The position numbers and the translations under genes were made by a program. From contig NZ_WHNQ01000022.1 in NCBI RefSeq assembly GCF_009362785.1, forward strand, positions 1 to 64,000: DNA of 64,000 bases, given 5' to 3'. Below, piece by piece: positions 15,195 through 24,262 of the stretch. The notes below the pieces were generated by a model. It saw nothing but the letters and a program-made list of their open reading frames with translations, made no database searches and was not told where the DNA came from. Source of the DNA: Paraburkholderia atlantica (GTDB taxonomy: Bacteria; Pseudomonadota; Gammaproteobacteria; Burkholderiales; Burkholderiaceae). Position 1 is the first letter of the stretch. Every line of letters starts with the position of its first letter.

Positions 15195-15219
15195 GCCAGG
15201 CGCATCGCCTGGCTTTTTT
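15195..15219 (+). terminator. Intrinsic terminator of the alpha operon
   Basis: Perfect 8-bp stem GCCAGGCG (15195-15202) with 15206-15213, a 3-nt CAT loop, then six T's (15214-15219). It lies 21 nt after the rplQ stop and closes the ribosomal superoperon. Confidence 0.9.
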
Positions 15220-15363
15220 GTTTTTGGCGGCGGACTTTTCATCGATCCCGAAAGCCGTGTCCCAGTGACCAAATGCCGCGGCCGCAGTGCGGCGCGCGCT
15301 GCGGGGCGACAAGGCCAGGTGATACGATATCGAGATCGAAATCCTACGCCACCGGAACCTGGT

Positions 15364-15696
15364 GTGAGTGTGAACGTGACCTTGGTGCTGACGACGGTGC
15401 CGGATGTGGCCATCGCTCAAAAACTCGCGGCCGACGCGCTCGCCGCGCGTCTTTGTGCATGCGTCACGCAGCTCGGCAGCGTGCATTCGAGCTATCACTG
15501 GCAGGGCGCGATCGAAACGGCGCAGGAAATTCAGCTGTTGTTCAAGACCAGCGCCGCTCGCGCGCTCGAACTGGAGCAATATATTCAGGCTCACCATCCC
15601 TACGACACGCCGGAAATCCTCTCATGGCAAGCAACGGCCTCCGCCGCCTACGGCCAGTGGATCACTGCCGAAACCCAACGCCCTCTTCATGTTTAA
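15364..15696 (+). CDS. cutA: CutA-family divalent ion tolerance protein
   Basis: About 110 residues from the GTG at 15364. The next GTG, at 15370, is equally possible, and the reading frame stays open further upstream without family resemblance. LVLTTVPDVAIAQKLAADAL, the conserved ARLCACV, HSSYHWQGAIETAQEIQLLFKT and HPYDTPEIL are CutA hallmarks. CutA1 forms compact trimers linked to copper tolerance in E. coli, though its direct function is unsettled. In E. coli cutA also precedes dsbD. Here the stop overlaps the dsbD start by 8 nt. Confidence 0.9.
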   Translation: MSVNVTLVLTTVPDVAIAQKLAADALAARLCACVTQLGSVHSSYHWQGAIETAQEIQLLFKTSAARALELEQYIQAHHPYDTPEILSWQATASAAYGQWITAETQRPLHV

Positions 15697-17569
15697 CGGT
15701 CTCGACCGGCGCGCGCGCGTAGCGCTGCGCACCGCATTCTTTCTGCTCGGCTGCGTATTCCTCGCGCAACTCGCTACGCTCGCGCGCGCCGCGGACGACT
15801 TCCTCGACCCCTCCGTCGCATTCCGGTTCAGTGCGACAGAGCAGCCTGGACAGGTCGTCGTCACCTACAAGATTGCGGACGGTTACTACATGTACCGAGA
15901 GCGCTTCGCGTTCGCGACCCGCAACGGCACGGCGACGCTTGGCGAGCCTCAGCTGCCCGCCGGTCACGTGAAGTTCGATCAGACCTTCAACAAAAATGTC
16001 GAGACGTATCGCAACGAGCTGACGATTCGGATTCCGGTCAAGCAGGCGGCCGGTTCGTTCGATCTTGCGGTGACGTCACAGGGTTGCGCCGACGCTGGAA
16101 TCTGCTACCCCCCAATGGAGCGGGTGTACCACGTGAGCGGCGAGGCGCTGCAGCCGGCTGGCAGCGCGGCAGCGGGTCCAACCGTGCAACAATCCGCGGC
16201 CACTGACGACGAACCCTGGTACGAACGCGCGACGAGCGCCGACTATGCGCAGACAGTGCTACAGCGGGGCGGTTTCTTCGCGATCGTTGGGCTTTATTTC
16301 GTTGCTGGAGCAATTCTGAGCCTGCTGCCGTGCTCGTATCCGATGATTCCGATCGTGTCGGCGATCATCATCGGAGAGGGGGCGCGCGTCACGCGTGGGC
16401 GTGGTTTTGCGTTGTCGCTCGCGTATGTGATGGGGATGGCGCTCGTGTACACGGCGCTGGGTGTCGCGGCGGCACTCGTCGGACAGAGTCTCGGCGCATG
16501 GCTGCAAAACCCGTGGGTGCTCGGCGCGTTCGGCGGGCTTCTGACGATCTTCGCGCTGCTGCTGATCGCCGGTGTGGATCTCGAACTGCCGCCGCGCTGG
16601 CGCGATCGCATGTCGAGCGCGTCAGCGGGACGCCCGGGTGGCAAATTTACCGCGGTCGCCGTGATGGGCGCGCTGTCGGCCCTGGTTGTCGGCGCCTGCA
16701 TGACCGCGCCGCTTTTTGCGGTGCTCGCGTTCATCGCGCATACCGGCAATGCGATGCTCGGTGGCGCAGCGCTGTTCTCGATGGGCATCGGGCTCGGCCT
16801 GCCGCTGCTGATCATTGGTCTCGGCGCGGGTACGCTGCTGCCGCGAGCGGGCAAGTGGATGGACAGCGTAAAAGTGTTCTTCGGCGTGGTTCTGCTCGCC
16901 GCGGCGTTGTGGATCGTTTGGCCGGTGCTCGGCGGCCCGGCGACGATGCTGTTGAGTGCCCTCTGGCTGCTCATCGCCGCAGTCGCCCTCGGTCTGTTTT
17001 CCAGCTCGGTTGCGGGCGGCTCGATATGGCACCGGCTCGGCCGGGCTGTCGGCGTCGTGATGGCGGTCTGGGCGGCCGCGCTACTAATTGGCCTCGCCGC
17101 GGGATCGTCGGACCCGTTGCGACCACTGGCGGTGCTCGCGGCTCGCGCCGGCAATCAGGCGAGCATCGCGAAAGATGGCTCCAACGCGGCCGCAACGGCG
17201 TCGCACAGCGATTTGACGTTCGCGCCAGTACGCTCATCGGAGCAGCTCGACCAGGCCGTCAAAACGGCCGCACAGCCTGCGATGCTCGATTTTTACGCGG
17301 ACTGGTGCGTGAGCTGCAGGGAAATGGAGAAATTCACCTTCAGCGATCCGCGCGTTCAGGCGAAGCTGAAGCAGATGAATCTGCTGCGCGCCGACGTCAC
17401 GGCGAACAATACCGACGATCAGGCGCTGCTCAAGCGCTTCAAGCTGTTCGGGCCGCCAGGGATTATTTTTTTCGATCAGGGTGGCAAGGAAGTGCTGCGG
17501 GTGGTCGGCTACGAATCGGCGGATAAATTCCTGCGCACTCTGGATCGGGCGAGCGCGTCGGGGGTGTAA
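15689..17569 (+). CDS. dsbD: Thiol:disulfide interchange protein DsbD
   Basis: 626 residues from the ATG at 15689. A signal peptide (residues ~1-34) precedes the periplasmic alpha domain with Cys133 and Cys139 (GCADAGICYPP). Eight membrane helices with SLLPCSYPM and VVGACMTAP carry the transmembrane Cys pair. The C-terminal thioredoxin-like domain has WCVSC (Cys540/Cys543). DsbD moves electrons from cytoplasmic thioredoxin to periplasmic partners such as DsbC and cytochrome c maturation thioredoxins, which fits the ResB/CcsB genes nearby. It is coupled to cutA by an 8-nt overlap. Confidence 0.97.
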   Translation: MFNGLDRRARVALRTAFFLLGCVFLAQLATLARAADDFLDPSVAFRFSATEQPGQVVVTYKIADGYYMYRERFAFATRNGTATLGEPQLPAGHVKFDQTFNKNVETYRNELTIRIPVKQAAGSFDLAVTSQGCADAGICYPPMERVYHVSGEALQPAGSAAAGPTVQQSAATDDEPWYERATSADYAQTVLQRGGFFAIVGLYFVAGAILSLLPCSYPMIPIVSAIIIGEGARVTRGRGFALSLAYVMGMALVYTALGVAAALVGQSLGAWLQNPWVLGAFGGLLTIFALLLIAGVDLELPPRWRDRMSSASAGRPGGKFTAVAVMGALSALVVGACMTAPLFAVLAFIAHTGNAMLGGAALFSMGIGLGLPLLIIGLGAGTLLPRAGKWMDSVKVFFGVVLLAAALWIVWPVLGGPATMLLSALWLLIAAVALGLFSSSVAGGSIWHRLGRAVGVVMAVWAAALLIGLAAGSSDPLRPLAVLAARAGNQASIAKDGSNAAATASHSDLTFAPVRSSEQLDQAVKTAAQPAMLDFYADWCVSCREMEKFTFSDPRVQAKLKQMNLLRADVTANNTDDQALLKRFKLFGPPGIIFFDQGGKEVLRVVGYESADKFLRTLDRASASGV

Positions 17570-17621
17570 TCGGACGCCGCGGAGGCGTTGCAGGCCGCCG
17601 CGGCGCAATGAGCAGCGAAAA

Positions 17622-17658
17622 AAAACGGAGGCCAAACCCAAAGGTTCGCCTCCGTTTT
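17622..17658. terminator. Bidirectional terminator between dsbD and hemB
   Basis: AAAACGGAGGC (17622-17632) pairs with GCCTCCGTTTT (17648-17658), with A-rich and T-rich sides that suit both strands. It lies between convergent dsbD (+) and hemB (-). Confidence 0.85.
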
Positions 17659-17694
17659 CTTGTCTGGCAGCCGCGAGCCAAACCTCGCGTTGAT

Positions 17695-18693
17695 TTACTT
17701 CTGCGAACGAAGGATCTTCGCGGCATCCAGCGCGAAATACGTCAGCACGCCGTCCGCGCCGGCACGCTTGAACGCGAGCAGGGATTCCATCATGACCTTG
17801 TCGTGATCGAGCCAGCCGTTCTGCGCGGCGGCCTTCAGCATCGCGTATTCGCCGCTCACCTGGTACACATAAGTAGGAAACTGCAACTCGTCCTTCACGC
17901 GACGCACGATGTCCAGATACGGCATGCCCGGCTTGACCATCACCATGTCCGCACCTTCGTTGATGTCGGCCTGCACTTCGCGCAGCGCCTCGTTCGAATT
18001 GGCCGGGTCCATCTGGTAGGTCATCTTGTTGCTCTTGCCGAGGTTCGTCGCGGAACCGACGGCATCGCGGAACGGGCCGTAGAACGCCGAGGCGTACTTC
18101 GCCGCGTACGCCATGATGCGCGTGTGGATGTGGTCCTCGCTCTCGAGCATTTCGCGGATCGCGCCGATGCGGCCGTCCATCATGTCCGACGGCGCGACGA
18201 TGTCGACGCCGGCTTCCGCCTGCGCACGCGCCTGCTCGACGAGGATCTCGACGGTCTCGTCGTTCATCACGTAGCCTGCTTCGTCGAGCACGCCGTCCTG
18301 ACCGTGGCTCGTGTACGGATCGAGCGCGACGTCGGTGAGCACGCCGAGCTCCGGAAAGTTTTTCTTCAATTCACGCACCGCGCGCGGGATCAAACCCGCC
18401 GGGTTGGCTGCCTCGCGGCCTTCTGGCGTCTTCAGAGAGGGCTCGATCGCGGGAAACAGCGACAGCACCGGCACGCCCAGTTCGACGCACTGCTCGGCGA
18501 CGCCCATCAGCAGATCGACCGACACGCGCTCGACGCCCGGCATCGACGGCACGGCTTGTCGAACGTTGGTGCCTTCGACGATGAATACCGGGTAAATGAG
18601 ATCGTTGGTGGTGAGGATGTTTTCGCGCATCATGCGGCGCGAGAAGTCGTCACGGCGCATGCGGCGCGGACGGTAGTGCGGGTAGAAGCTCAT
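17695..18693 (-). CDS. hemB: Delta-aminolevulinic acid dehydratase (porphobilinogen synthase)
   Basis: 332 residues from MSFYPHYRPRRMRRDDFSRR. The frame is open for a further 82 codons upstream but without resemblance to the family. HemB condenses two 5-aminolevulinate molecules to porphobilinogen in heme synthesis. The Schiff-base lysines are Lys199 (AAKYASAFYGPFRDA) and Lys254 (MVMVKPGMPYLD). The segment DVALDPYTSHGQDG lacks the Cys residues of the zinc-dependent enzymes, so this is the magnesium-type HemB, as in Pseudomonas. It lies downstream of engB on the minus strand. Confidence 0.97.
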   Translation of the reverse strand: MSFYPHYRPRRMRRDDFSRRMMRENILTTNDLIYPVFIVEGTNVRQAVPSMPGVERVSVDLLMGVAEQCVELGVPVLSLFPAIEPSLKTPEGREAANPAGLIPRAVRELKKNFPELGVLTDVALDPYTSHGQDGVLDEAGYVMNDETVEILVEQARAQAEAGVDIVAPSDMMDGRIGAIREMLESEDHIHTRIMAYAAKYASAFYGPFRDAVGSATNLGKSNKMTYQMDPANSNEALREVQADINEGADMVMVKPGMPYLDIVRRVKDELQFPTYVYQVSGEYAMLKAAAQNGWLDHDKVMMESLLAFKRAGADGVLTYFALDAAKILRSQK

Positions 18694-18863
18694 ATCGAAC
18701 CGAGGATCGTGGATGGGTGGAGTGGACAAATAGCGCCTGGCTCCGCTCCCGGAAACTTTTCGAGACAATGGTATATCATACCGATCGAGCAAGGCGCCTA
18801 GCGCTGACCTCCCCGCTTCTCCTCCCTGAGCGGGTGCCTGTCGTTTTTCGATTAGGCTGTTTG

Positions 18864-18891
18864 ACCCGCCGTTCAAGCGGCGGGTTTTTTT
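18864..18891 (+). terminator. Plus-strand terminator in the hemB-engB gap
   Basis: Perfect 8-bp stem ACCCGCCG (18864-18871) with 18878-18885 and a 7-T run (18885-18891). Both flanking genes are on the minus strand and the T-run only suits plus-strand transcription. An upstream GCGGGT near 18831-18836 could pair with ACCCGC in competition. This suggests an unannotated plus-strand RNA or a guard against antisense transcription. The rest of the 285-nt gap shows no gene. Confidence 0.6.
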
Positions 18892-18978
18892 ATGGGGGGC
18901 CGGAAACGCGCTCTGATGCGGGTATTCAAGGCATGTCACGCGTCACGGGCGCTGCGTGATTCTGGCATCGATAGTCAT

Positions 18979-19641
18979 TCAGCCCGCGGCCGGCTTTTCG
19001 CCTGATTCGCCCACTGCGTCGGGGATCAGCCAGCTCTCGATCAGCTCATGCGCTTCGTCGAGGCCCGTTCGCTTGAGCGCCGAAAAGAGCTGCGCGCTCA
19101 ACTCGCCGCGATAGCCGGCGGCCCGATATTCGGCCAGTCCCTTCTGCGCGGTGCGCAAGGCGTTCGTGCTTTCCTGACGCGTCAATTTGTCGCATTTGGT
19201 GAGCAGTGTATGGATCGGCTTGCCGGTCGGCGCGAACCACTCGATCATGCGTCGATCGAGATCCGTCAGTGGGCGGCGCGAATCCATCATCAGGATCATG
19301 CCGCGCAGTTGCGAGCGCGATTGCAGATACGTGGACAGCAGCGCTTCCCAGTGCGCCTTCGCCGCTCCCGGCACTTCCGCATAACCGTAGCCCGGCAGGT
19401 CGACCAGATAGCCGGCCGGCAAATCTGCCTTGCCGACCGAAAAATAGTTGATGTGCTGCGTGCGGCCAGGCGTCTTACTCGCGAACGCAAGTCGCTTCTG
19501 ATTGCAAAGCACGTTGATCGCCGTTGACTTGCCTGCGTTCGAGCGTCCCGCGAAAGCGATCTCGGGCTGTGCGGTGGCCGGCAGGTCACGCAGATGATTG
19601 ACGGTGGTATAGAAGCGGGATTCGTGGAGCAGGAAGGGCAT
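18979..19641 (-). CDS. engB: Ribosome biogenesis GTP-binding protein EngB (YihA/YsxC)
   Basis: 220 residues. GTPase motifs are in order: G1 GRSNAGKS (32-39), G2 in the KTPGRTQ region, G3 DLPGYG (80-85), G4 TKCD (147-150) and G5 SALK. EngB is an essential GTPase in late 50S subunit assembly. It is divergent from the cytochrome c4 gene on the other side. Confidence 0.97.
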   Translation of the reverse strand: MPFLLHESRFYTTVNHLRDLPATAQPEIAFAGRSNAGKSTAINVLCNQKRLAFASKTPGRTQHINYFSVGKADLPAGYLVDLPGYGYAEVPGAAKAHWEALLSTYLQSRSQLRGMILMMDSRRPLTDLDRRMIEWFAPTGKPIHTLLTKCDKLTRQESTNALRTAQKGLAEYRAAGYRGELSAQLFSALKRTGLDEAHELIESWLIPDAVGESGEKPAAG

Positions 19642-19861
19642 GGTGGAAGCCAGATTGGAGACGCCACGGAGACCGCAGCGGGAACGGGGTCAAGCCCGAC
19701 TGGCGTCTAAGCGATTAGCGAGTTATTGTACAATACGATGGTTTACTGAATACCTTGGGAGCCCGCCCCACGTGCCTTGGCGGCTCCTGGCGGTCCGTCG
19801 GTCGCCGTCGTCGTACTTTGCAGAACCTCTAAAATCCCACAAGACGAGACAGGGTGTGCGA

Positions 19862-20515
19862 ATGAATCGACTGTGCAAGACTCTGATGGTGCTTCATGTA
19901 ACGGCAGGTCTTTCAGGTTTGGCAATTCAGGCACGAGCAGCAGATCCGGCAAAGCCGGACATCAATCGGGGGCAGGCAATCGCGGTACAAGTGTGCGCGT
20001 CATGTCACGGGGCAGACGGCAACAGTGCCGGCGGTGCATATCCGAAGCTGGCGGGCCAGCATCCTGAGTATCTCGTCAAGCAGCTCAGAGATTTCAAGAC
20101 GCAACCGGGCGCCAAACAGGCTGCACGCAATAATGCGATCATGGCAGGCATGGCCGCCGCGCTCTCCGATCAGGACATGATCAACGTTGCGGCTTACTTC
20201 TCGACGCAGACGCCCAAGCCAGGCTATGCGCACAATAAGAACACAGTCGCGGTGGGGCAGCAGATCTATCGCGGTGGGATTGCCGACCGGGGCGTGCCGG
20301 CCTGCGCGGCCTGCCACGGGCCCACGGGGCAGGGCATTCCGATCCAGTATCCGCGCCTGTCGGGACAGTGGGCCGAGTACTCGGTGACGCAGTTGACCGC
20401 GTTCACGCAAGGTCCGGGCGCTCGTAATAACAGCGACGCGATGCATGCGATAGCATCGCGTCTGTCGGACAACGAGATCAAGGCGGTTGCCGACTACATC
20501 GCGGGTCTGCATTAA
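19862..20515 (+). CDS. Diheme cytochrome c4-type protein
   Basis: 217 residues from the ATG at 19862 (MNRLCKTLMVLHVTAGLSGL). The frame is open upstream, but a Sec signal peptide ending near ARAAD supports this start. Two heme c motifs, CASCH (45-49) and CAACH (148-152), sit in two similar domains, the c4 pattern. Met ligands are likely in AIMAGMA and the matching segment DAMHAIA. It is a periplasmic electron carrier, probably feeding a terminal oxidase. ResB/CcsB directly downstream are the maturation machinery. A TACAAT -10-like box lies at 19729-19734. Confidence 0.9.
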   Translation: MNRLCKTLMVLHVTAGLSGLAIQARAADPAKPDINRGQAIAVQVCASCHGADGNSAGGAYPKLAGQHPEYLVKQLRDFKTQPGAKQAARNNAIMAGMAAALSDQDMINVAAYFSTQTPKPGYAHNKNTVAVGQQIYRGGIADRGVPACAACHGPTGQGIPIQYPRLSGQWAEYSVTQLTAFTQGPGARNNSDAMHAIASRLSDNEIKAVADYIAGLH

Positions 20516-20567
20516 GCGGGTCGCCCGCGCGAATCCAACCGGCCCGGCGAGGTCGGTGAAAAACAAG

Positions 20568-20613
20568 AAAAGGGTGAGGGTGTCGTAGCTGCGACAGCCC
20601 TTCACCCTTTTTT
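20568..20613 (+). terminator. Terminator between cytochrome c4 gene and resB
   Basis: Long stem starting AAAAGGGTGA (20568-20577), pairing with TTCACCCTTTT near 20601-20611 through a nearly perfect 18-bp helix around TAGCTG, followed by a T-run ending at 20613. It separates the c4 transcript from resB, so resB must be read by readthrough or from a promoter close by. Confidence 0.8.
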
Positions 20614-20633
20614 GCTGTTCAGTCGGAGTTTGA

Positions 20634-22844
20634 ATGAGCGTCACCACGTCGGGTCTGCAGTCGAAGTCGGGCAATCGCGTCACGCGCAGCACCGTCGAGC
20701 TCCTGAGCTCGATGCGTTTCGCCATTGCGCTGCTCGTGATTCTGTCCATCGCCAGCATCATCGGTACCGTCCTTACGCAGGACGATCCGTATCCCAATTA
20801 CGTCAACCAGTTCGGTCCGTTCTGGGCGGACATCTTCCGCGCGCTGAGCCTCTACACGGTGTACAGCTCGTGGTGGTTCATGCTGATTCTCGGCTTCCTG
20901 ATGGTGTCCGTGTCGCTGTGCGTGATCCGCAATGCACCGAAGATGCTCGCCGATGCGAAGAGCTGGAAGGACAAGGTTCGCGAAGGCAGCCTGCGTGCGT
21001 TCCATCACAAGGGCGAGTTCGCCGTGCACGGCACGCGCGCGCAGACCGCGGCAGTGCTCGCCAAACTGTCGGCGAAGCTCGGCTACAAGTTCGTCACGCG
21101 CGAGTCGGACGGCGCGACGCTGATCGCCGCGAAGCGTGGCGCGCTGACCAAGTTCGGCTACATCTCCGCGCACCTTGCGATCGTCGTGATCTGCCTCGGC
21201 GGCCTGCTCGACAGCAATCTGCCGATCAAGCTGCAAATGTGGCTGTTCGACAAGTCGCCGATCAACTCGAACATGGTGATCAACGAGATTTCGCCCGACC
21301 ATCGGCTGTCGGAGTCGAACCCGACGTTCCGCGGCTACGCGTGGGTGCCGGAGGGGCAGCACGTGTCGACCGCGATCCTGAACCAGCCCAACGGTTCGTT
21401 GATTCAGGACCTGCCGTTTTCGATCGAACTGAACAAGTTCATCGTCGATTACTACACGACCGGCATGCCGAAGCTGTTCGCGAGCGACATCGTCGTCGTC
21501 GATCACAAGACCGGCGCGCGCGTCCCGGCACGCGTCGAGGTCAACAAGCCGTTCGAATACGATGGCGTGTCAATTTATCAGTCGAGCTTCCAGGACGGCG
21601 GCTCGCAGATGCAGATGACCGCCTTCCCGATGTCTGGCCCCAGCGCGAAGTCCGCGCCGTTTGGCGGCACGATCGGCGGCAGCGCGCCGTTGAGTTCGGC
21701 CACACCGCTCGCCGATGGCCAGACCGTCGAATTCACCGACTTCCGCGCGATCAACGTCGAAAACATCTCGAACGCCAATGGCCAGAACGATGCGCGCGGG
21801 GTCGCCGCGCAGCACTCGCTGAAGGAAGCGTTCGACGAGCGACTCGGTTCCGGCGCGAAATCGTCGAAGCCGCTCGATCTGCACAACGTCGGCCCGTCGG
21901 TGCAATACAAGATTCGCGGCAAGGATGGCCAGGCGCGCGAGTACAACAACTACATGCTGCCCGTCGACGTGAACGGCGAGAAGATGTTCCTCGCCGGCAT
22001 GCGCTTGAATCCCGACGACCCGTTCCGCTACCTGCGCATTCCCGCCGACAGCGGCGGCACGCTCAAGGAATGGATGAACCTGCGCGCCACGCTCGAAGAC
22101 CCGAACCAACGCGCCATCGCCGCTCATCAGTTCGCGCAGCGCTCGGTGCCGGGTGCGAACGCTGAGTTGCAGCAGCATCTGGAGGAAAGCGCGCAGCGGG
22201 TGCTGACCCTGTTTGCGGGCGCCGATGCCGGCATGAAGATGCCGAACGGCGAAACGCTCGGCGGCTTCCAGGCGGTCGCTGGGTTTATCGACCGCTCGGT
22301 ACCGAAGGGCGAGCAGGAAAAGGCCGCGGGCCTGCTGCTTCGGATGCTCGAAGGCGTCACGTGGGACCTGTGGCAACTGTCACGCCAGCGGCTCGGCGAG
22401 CCCGCCGCGCCCGCCAATGCAGACACGAGCCGCTTCATTCAGAGTTCGCTAAATGCGATATCCGACAGCTTTCTGTATGGATCACCGGTCTATTTGCAGC
22501 TTGACTCATTCAAGCAGGTGCAAGCTTCGGTATTTCAGTTGACGCGCGCACCGGGCAAAAAAGTCGTGTATCTTGGCAGCCTGCTTCTCGTATTGGGCAT
22601 CTTCTCGATGTTCTACGTTCGCGAACGGCGTCTGTGGTTCTGGCTCAAGGATACGGACCATGGCACCAGCGTCGTGATGGCGATGTCGAGCGCGCGTAAG
22701 ACGCTAGACTTCGAGAAGGAGTTCGTCCAGACGCGCGACGCCGTGAGCGCCGCACTGGGCGCGAAACTCATCGAAGCAGCCGATGCCCGTCCGGCCGCTC
22801 AGGCCGCCGCCCCGTCGGCAAGTTCACAGGATTCGACCCGGTAA
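20634..22844 (+). CDS. resB: Cytochrome c biogenesis protein ResB (CcsB-type subunit of system II)
   Basis: 736 residues. Membrane helices occur near residues 25-46 (FAIALLVILSIASIIGTVL), 75-100, 160-180, and a final one near 645-665 (VVYLGSLLLVLGIFSMFYVR), with a large periplasmic domain between. The early LLSSMRFAIALLVILSIASI signature is typical of ResB. With CcsA-type protein it forms the system II heme exporter and cytochrome c synthase. The next gene starts 4 nt later, so they are co-translated. No strong ribosome binding site is visible before the ATG. Confidence 0.93.
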   Translation: MSVTTSGLQSKSGNRVTRSTVELLSSMRFAIALLVILSIASIIGTVLTQDDPYPNYVNQFGPFWADIFRALSLYTVYSSWWFMLILGFLMVSVSLCVIRNAPKMLADAKSWKDKVREGSLRAFHHKGEFAVHGTRAQTAAVLAKLSAKLGYKFVTRESDGATLIAAKRGALTKFGYISAHLAIVVICLGGLLDSNLPIKLQMWLFDKSPINSNMVINEISPDHRLSESNPTFRGYAWVPEGQHVSTAILNQPNGSLIQDLPFSIELNKFIVDYYTTGMPKLFASDIVVVDHKTGARVPARVEVNKPFEYDGVSIYQSSFQDGGSQMQMTAFPMSGPSAKSAPFGGTIGGSAPLSSATPLADGQTVEFTDFRAINVENISNANGQNDARGVAAQHSLKEAFDERLGSGAKSSKPLDLHNVGPSVQYKIRGKDGQAREYNNYMLPVDVNGEKMFLAGMRLNPDDPFRYLRIPADSGGTLKEWMNLRATLEDPNQRAIAAHQFAQRSVPGANAELQQHLEESAQRVLTLFAGADAGMKMPNGETLGGFQAVAGFIDRSVPKGEQEKAAGLLLRMLEGVTWDLWQLSRQRLGEPAAPANADTSRFIQSSLNAISDSFLYGSPVYLQLDSFKQVQASVFQLTRAPGKKVVYLGSLLLVLGIFSMFYVRERRLWFWLKDTDHGTSVVMAMSSARKTLDFEKEFVQTRDAVSAALGAKLIEAADARPAAQAAAPSASSQDSTR

Positions 22845-22848
22845 GATC

Positions 22849-24057
22849 ATGGACTTGACTCAGGTTTCCTCCTCTTCTTCTGCTTCACGCGCCGACAAGG
22901 CGTTTGCGAGCAGCACGCCCGAACTCCAGCAATTCGACGAACGGCCGTTCCTGAAACGCCTGGGTGTCTTTGACTGGCTGTTCGCGCTCGCGCTGGTCGG
23001 GGGCGCGGGCTTCGCGCTGTCGCGGTATTACCCGTTCATGAACTACTACGACAAACTGGTGCTGGTGTGCTCGGTGCCGGTTTTCGTGGTGCTCGGCTGG
23101 CGCTGGAAGCCGGTGCGGCCGCTGATGGTGGCAATCGCGGCGCTGTCGCTGCTTGCGATCCAGATCTACCAAGGCGATCTGAGCCGCGCCGACAACGCGT
23201 TCTTCCTCAAGTATTTCCTGTCGAGCCAGTCGGCGATCCTGTGGATGAGCGCGCTGTTCGTCTTCGCGACTGTGTTCTACTGGATCGCGCTGCTGTCGCG
23301 CTCGGCGACCGGCGCCGCGATCGGCTCGAAGATGACGTGGGTGGCGGTGCTGATGGGCTTCGTCGGCATGATGGTGCGCTGGTACGAGTCGTACCTGATC
23401 GGCTCGGACGTCGGCCATATTCCGATTTCGAACCTGTATGAAGTGTTCGTGCTGTTCAGCCTGATCACTGCGCTGTTCTATCTGTACTACGAGCAGCACT
23501 ACAACACGCGCGCGCTGGGCGCGTTTGTGCTGCTCGTGATCAGCGCGGCCGTCGGCTTCCTGATGTGGTACTCGGTCTCGCGCGACGCGCAGCAGATCCA
23601 GCCGCTCGTGCCGGCGCTGCAAAGCTGGTGGATGAAGATTCACGTGCCGGCGAACTTCATCGGCTATGGCAGCTTCGCCCTGTCGGCGATGGTCGGCGTC
23701 GCATATCTGGCGAAGGAACGCGGCGTGCTCGCGGATCGTCTGCCGGCGCTCGACGTGCTCGACGACGTGATGTACAAGTCGATCGCAGTCGGCTTCGCGT
23801 TCTTCACGATCGCGACGATTCTCGGCGCGCTGTGGGCCGCCGAAGCGTGGGGCGGCTATTGGAGCTGGGACCCGAAGGAGACGTGGGCGCTGATCGTCTG
23901 GCTGAACTACGCGGCCTGGCTGCACATGCGTCTGATGAAGGGCCTGCGCGGCGCGGTCGCCGCTTGGTGGGCGCTGACTGGCCTGCTGGTCACGAGCTTC
24001 GCGTTCCTCGGCGTGAACATGTTCCTGTCTGGCTTGCATAGCTACGGCAAGCTGTAA
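22849..24057 (+). CDS. ccsB: Cytochrome c biogenesis protein CcsA/CcsB (system II heme-handling subunit)
   Basis: 402 residues from MDLTQVSSSSSASR. About eight membrane helices and the WWD tryptophan-rich motif WGGYWSWDPKETWALIVW (about residues 330-347) with nearby histidines identify the CcmF/CcsA family that presents heme to apocytochromes in the periplasm. Partner of ResB upstream (4-nt gap). The symbol is used as ccsA or ccsB by different annotators. Confidence 0.93.
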   Translation: MDLTQVSSSSSASRADKAFASSTPELQQFDERPFLKRLGVFDWLFALALVGGAGFALSRYYPFMNYYDKLVLVCSVPVFVVLGWRWKPVRPLMVAIAALSLLAIQIYQGDLSRADNAFFLKYFLSSQSAILWMSALFVFATVFYWIALLSRSATGAAIGSKMTWVAVLMGFVGMMVRWYESYLIGSDVGHIPISNLYEVFVLFSLITALFYLYYEQHYNTRALGAFVLLVISAAVGFLMWYSVSRDAQQIQPLVPALQSWWMKIHVPANFIGYGSFALSAMVGVAYLAKERGVLADRLPALDVLDDVMYKSIAVGFAFFTIATILGALWAAEAWGGYWSWDPKETWALIVWLNYAAWLHMRLMKGLRGAVAAWWALTGLLVTSFAFLGVNMFLSGLHSYGKL

Positions 24058-24082
24058 GATCCGCCGCGCTGAACCGACTAAG

Positions 24083-24115
24083 AACCGCCGCGTGCTTCGC
24101 ACCGGCGGTTTTTTT
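24083..24115 (+). terminator. Intrinsic terminator after ccsB
   Basis: AACCGCCG (24083-24090) pairs with CGGCGGTT (24103-24110), followed by a run of T's to 24115. It ends the resB-ccsB transcript, 25 nt after the stop codon. Confidence 0.88.
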
Positions 24116-24262
24116 ATGGCTGACGGAATATTCATCGCGCCCCGGTGTTCACCAGTCAAGCACCTGAGCAAGTACCTGTGGATGACAGCCGCCCCCAAAC
24201 GGGCGATCATCAATATGGCACCGCAGCGCGCACGACGCGGCGGGCCGGCAAGGAGCGGCACG

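Noticed and set aside
17608..18801. Plus-strand open frame of almost 400 codons across hemB
   Set aside because: Antisense to hemB with the same compositional signature as other shadows. It starts inside a terminator stem.
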